From assembly GCF_932276165.1 (NCBI RefSeq), contig NC_064006.1:6772501-6836500 (forward strand): 64,000 nt of DNA, written 5' to 3'. The notes under the pieces are model-generated. The model saw only the letters and a program-made list of their open reading frames with translations. It made no database searches and was not told where the DNA came from. The translations under genes and the position numbers were made by a program. Origin of the DNA: Plutella xylostella. Its lineage: Eukaryota; Arthropoda; Insecta; Lepidoptera; Plutellidae. Shown piece after piece: positions 62,820-64,000 of this stretch. Each line of letters starts with the position of its first letter. Within the stretch, counting starts at the first letter, position 1.

Positions 62820-63151
62820 CATTGACAAAAGAATAAAGAGGACTTGGCATAAAAATCGGTACTTAAAAATATATCGTCGTCTCTTTTTAACTTATTGGTG
62901 TTATCGTATGTAAAAAAGGACAACAGTAGTTTTGTCTTTGCCTAAAATTACAACATTGCGATCGGTCGCCATGTTGATTGACCAAGATTGACATCCAAAC
63001 ACAAGGTACTTCAGCTGTCAAACAATTTGTTTGTTTGAGGTTTGTTTACATTTTTCAAGAAAAAAGCCGCCATTTTAATTGACACCAAAGTTTAGGTAAG
63101 CGCATTTTTTTCGTTGATATGGCATGTCCTCTCTTTATTCTTTTGTCAATG
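62820..63151. mobile_element. hAT-type MITE, 332 bp
   Basis: Ends CATTGACAAAAGAATAAAGA and its complement TCTTTATTCTTTTGTCAATG, flanked by the 8-bp duplication CCTTGCCC (62812-62819, 63152-63159). Inner AGGACTTGGCAT and ATGGCATGTCCT also pair. No ORF. Confidence 0.85.
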
Positions 63152-63498
63152 CCTTGCCCCCTTGCCCATAGCCCTCACCTACAAGGTTGCTTGCTTTACT
63201 CTGTGACAAAGACATAACCATGGACAACCCTGTGTTCCCTCTTTCAACACTGTGTCAAAACAATCCAATATTTTGTCCTGTCAGTACAAAAACTCTTTTC
63301 CAAAAATATTTTCAATTTTCATACATTTACTTATATTTGAAACCGTTTATCCCAAACTATAGTATTCTTAAACTCCTGCAAAACAAACACACAAACTTCA
63401 GCTGGCAGTCCCCAATGTTGCAAGATGCGTAGTTACACGGCAGTACACCCGTAGCCATTCCTAAGAAACTCCTGTCATTTGGCATCAATTAGCTAGTG

Positions 63499-63726
63499 AT
63501 GTGCTGTCCGTGTTGCCCGGGGTACAAGCCTGGCGGGTCCTGTGATTGCACCAAGAACTCTTGCGTGTCGTGCCTCAAGTGCTGCCTCTGTATTCCCTGC
63601 ATCTGGCTGCCGCTGGCGAGGCGATGCTGTGGCCCCGATCACGTGGACGACAACGCCCCTCCGTGGATCCGTAGGGAGGATAACCTTACGGATTTCAAGA
63701 AGGACTTGGATAAGCAAGATAAGTAA
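63499..63726 (+). CDS. Small cysteine-rich protein (75 aa), function unknown
   Basis: ATG at 63499-63501, stop TAA at 63724-63726, followed by AATAAA at 63834. The N-terminal half is packed with Cys (MCCPCCPGY, DCTKNSCVSCLKCCLC), then a hydrophobic patch IPCIWLPLARRCCG, then a charged tail (REDNLTDFKKDLDKQDK). No signal peptide. The MCCPCC start could be palmitoylated and the CCLCIPCIW region membrane-associated, or the Cys could bind metal; both are guesses. I recognise no family. It lies 2.4 kb downstream of the CAP gene on the same strand. Confidence 0.72.
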   Translation: MCCPCCPGYKPGGSCDCTKNSCVSCLKCCLCIPCIWLPLARRCCGPDHVDDNAPPWIRREDNLTDFKKDLDKQDK

Positions 63727-63833
63727 TGTTGTGGTGGTCTGGGAAGAGGGAAGATATTTCTATATTGATGTTTATTTAAATAGGTTTAGCGTTAGTTGAT
63801 TATATTTCTTAGGTAAACATTTATCTTGCTTTG

Positions 63834-63839
63834 AATAAA
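63834..63839 (+). terminator. Polyadenylation signal of the cysteine-rich gene
   Basis: AATAAA 108 bp after the stop, followed by a GT/T-rich stretch. Confidence 0.6.
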
Positions 63840-64000
63840 ACCTGGCATAAGTTCAGTTCGATACTTTTATTTGAAAATGTACCTCTGTAGCAAAAACAAG
63901 TATCGAGAAACTAATAGAAGACGGATGTATGGAATTAACAAGGTATGCCAGTAAGTAGGTAGAATGCTAAATAATGAGTTTAACTCTAGGTTGGTTTTAT

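Overview
The window looks like a stretch of an insect nuclear genome, most likely a moth or butterfly (Lepidoptera). Genes are split by GT-AG introns and buried in nested transposable elements of kinds common in that order: BEL/Pao LTR elements, RTE and jockey/CR1-type LINEs, tRNA-headed SINEs, hAT, mariner and foldback elements. No sequence search was possible, so the order is an inference and the species is not assigned.

Three host genes are supported, all on the + strand. (1) 935-14912: the last eight coding exons of an Attractin / distracted orthologue (PSI module, two laminin-EGF modules, juxtamembrane region, one membrane helix, short cytoplasmic tail). All exon phases join cleanly (1162 nt, 386 codons plus stop). 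A long AT-rich 3' UTR may reach about 19511. (2) 24125-61088: a secreted CAP-superfamily protein (insect antigen 5 / venom-allergen type) in 12 coding exons whose phases all join (579 codons), with two near-identical versions of coding exon 1. Intron 4 is 26.8 kb, almost all transposon. The CAP domain is followed by a long acidic tail. (3) 63499-63726: a single-exon gene for a 75-residue cysteine-rich protein.

Mobile layer, left to right. The 4426-12980 intron of Attractin holds LINE and mariner remnants and a MULE-like foldback (5755-12883, 9-bp target duplication) split by an intact BEL/Pao element (6083-12486, 5-bp target duplication, 276-bp LTRs differing at one site, one uninterrupted gag-pol ORF). 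Between the two host genes a MITE is split by a hAT element (19891-23306, 8-bp duplication), itself split by a truncated LINE. CAP intron 4 contains a second BEL/Pao element spanning 24 kb (25680-49679, 5-bp duplication, 374-bp LTRs differing at one site). Inside it lie a minus-strand LINE, a second hAT copy (31294-33349, 8-bp duplication) and a 6.2-kb palindromic foldback (33529-39767, 10-bp duplication) built of 345-bp tandem units in opposing arms. An RTE fragment (44218-44703, 11-bp duplication) sits in its gag. A palindromic array of 160-bp units follows (49721-52027).

Two patterns stand out. First, tandem duplications in Attractin, and one in the CAP gene, repeatedly fall on exon-intron junctions, giving spare donors, spare acceptors and pseudo-exons. 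Second, unrelated elements here share the same architecture: short tandem units arranged as large inverted arms. Both bear on alternative splicing and on hairpin/small-RNA production and can be tested with transcript and small-RNA data.
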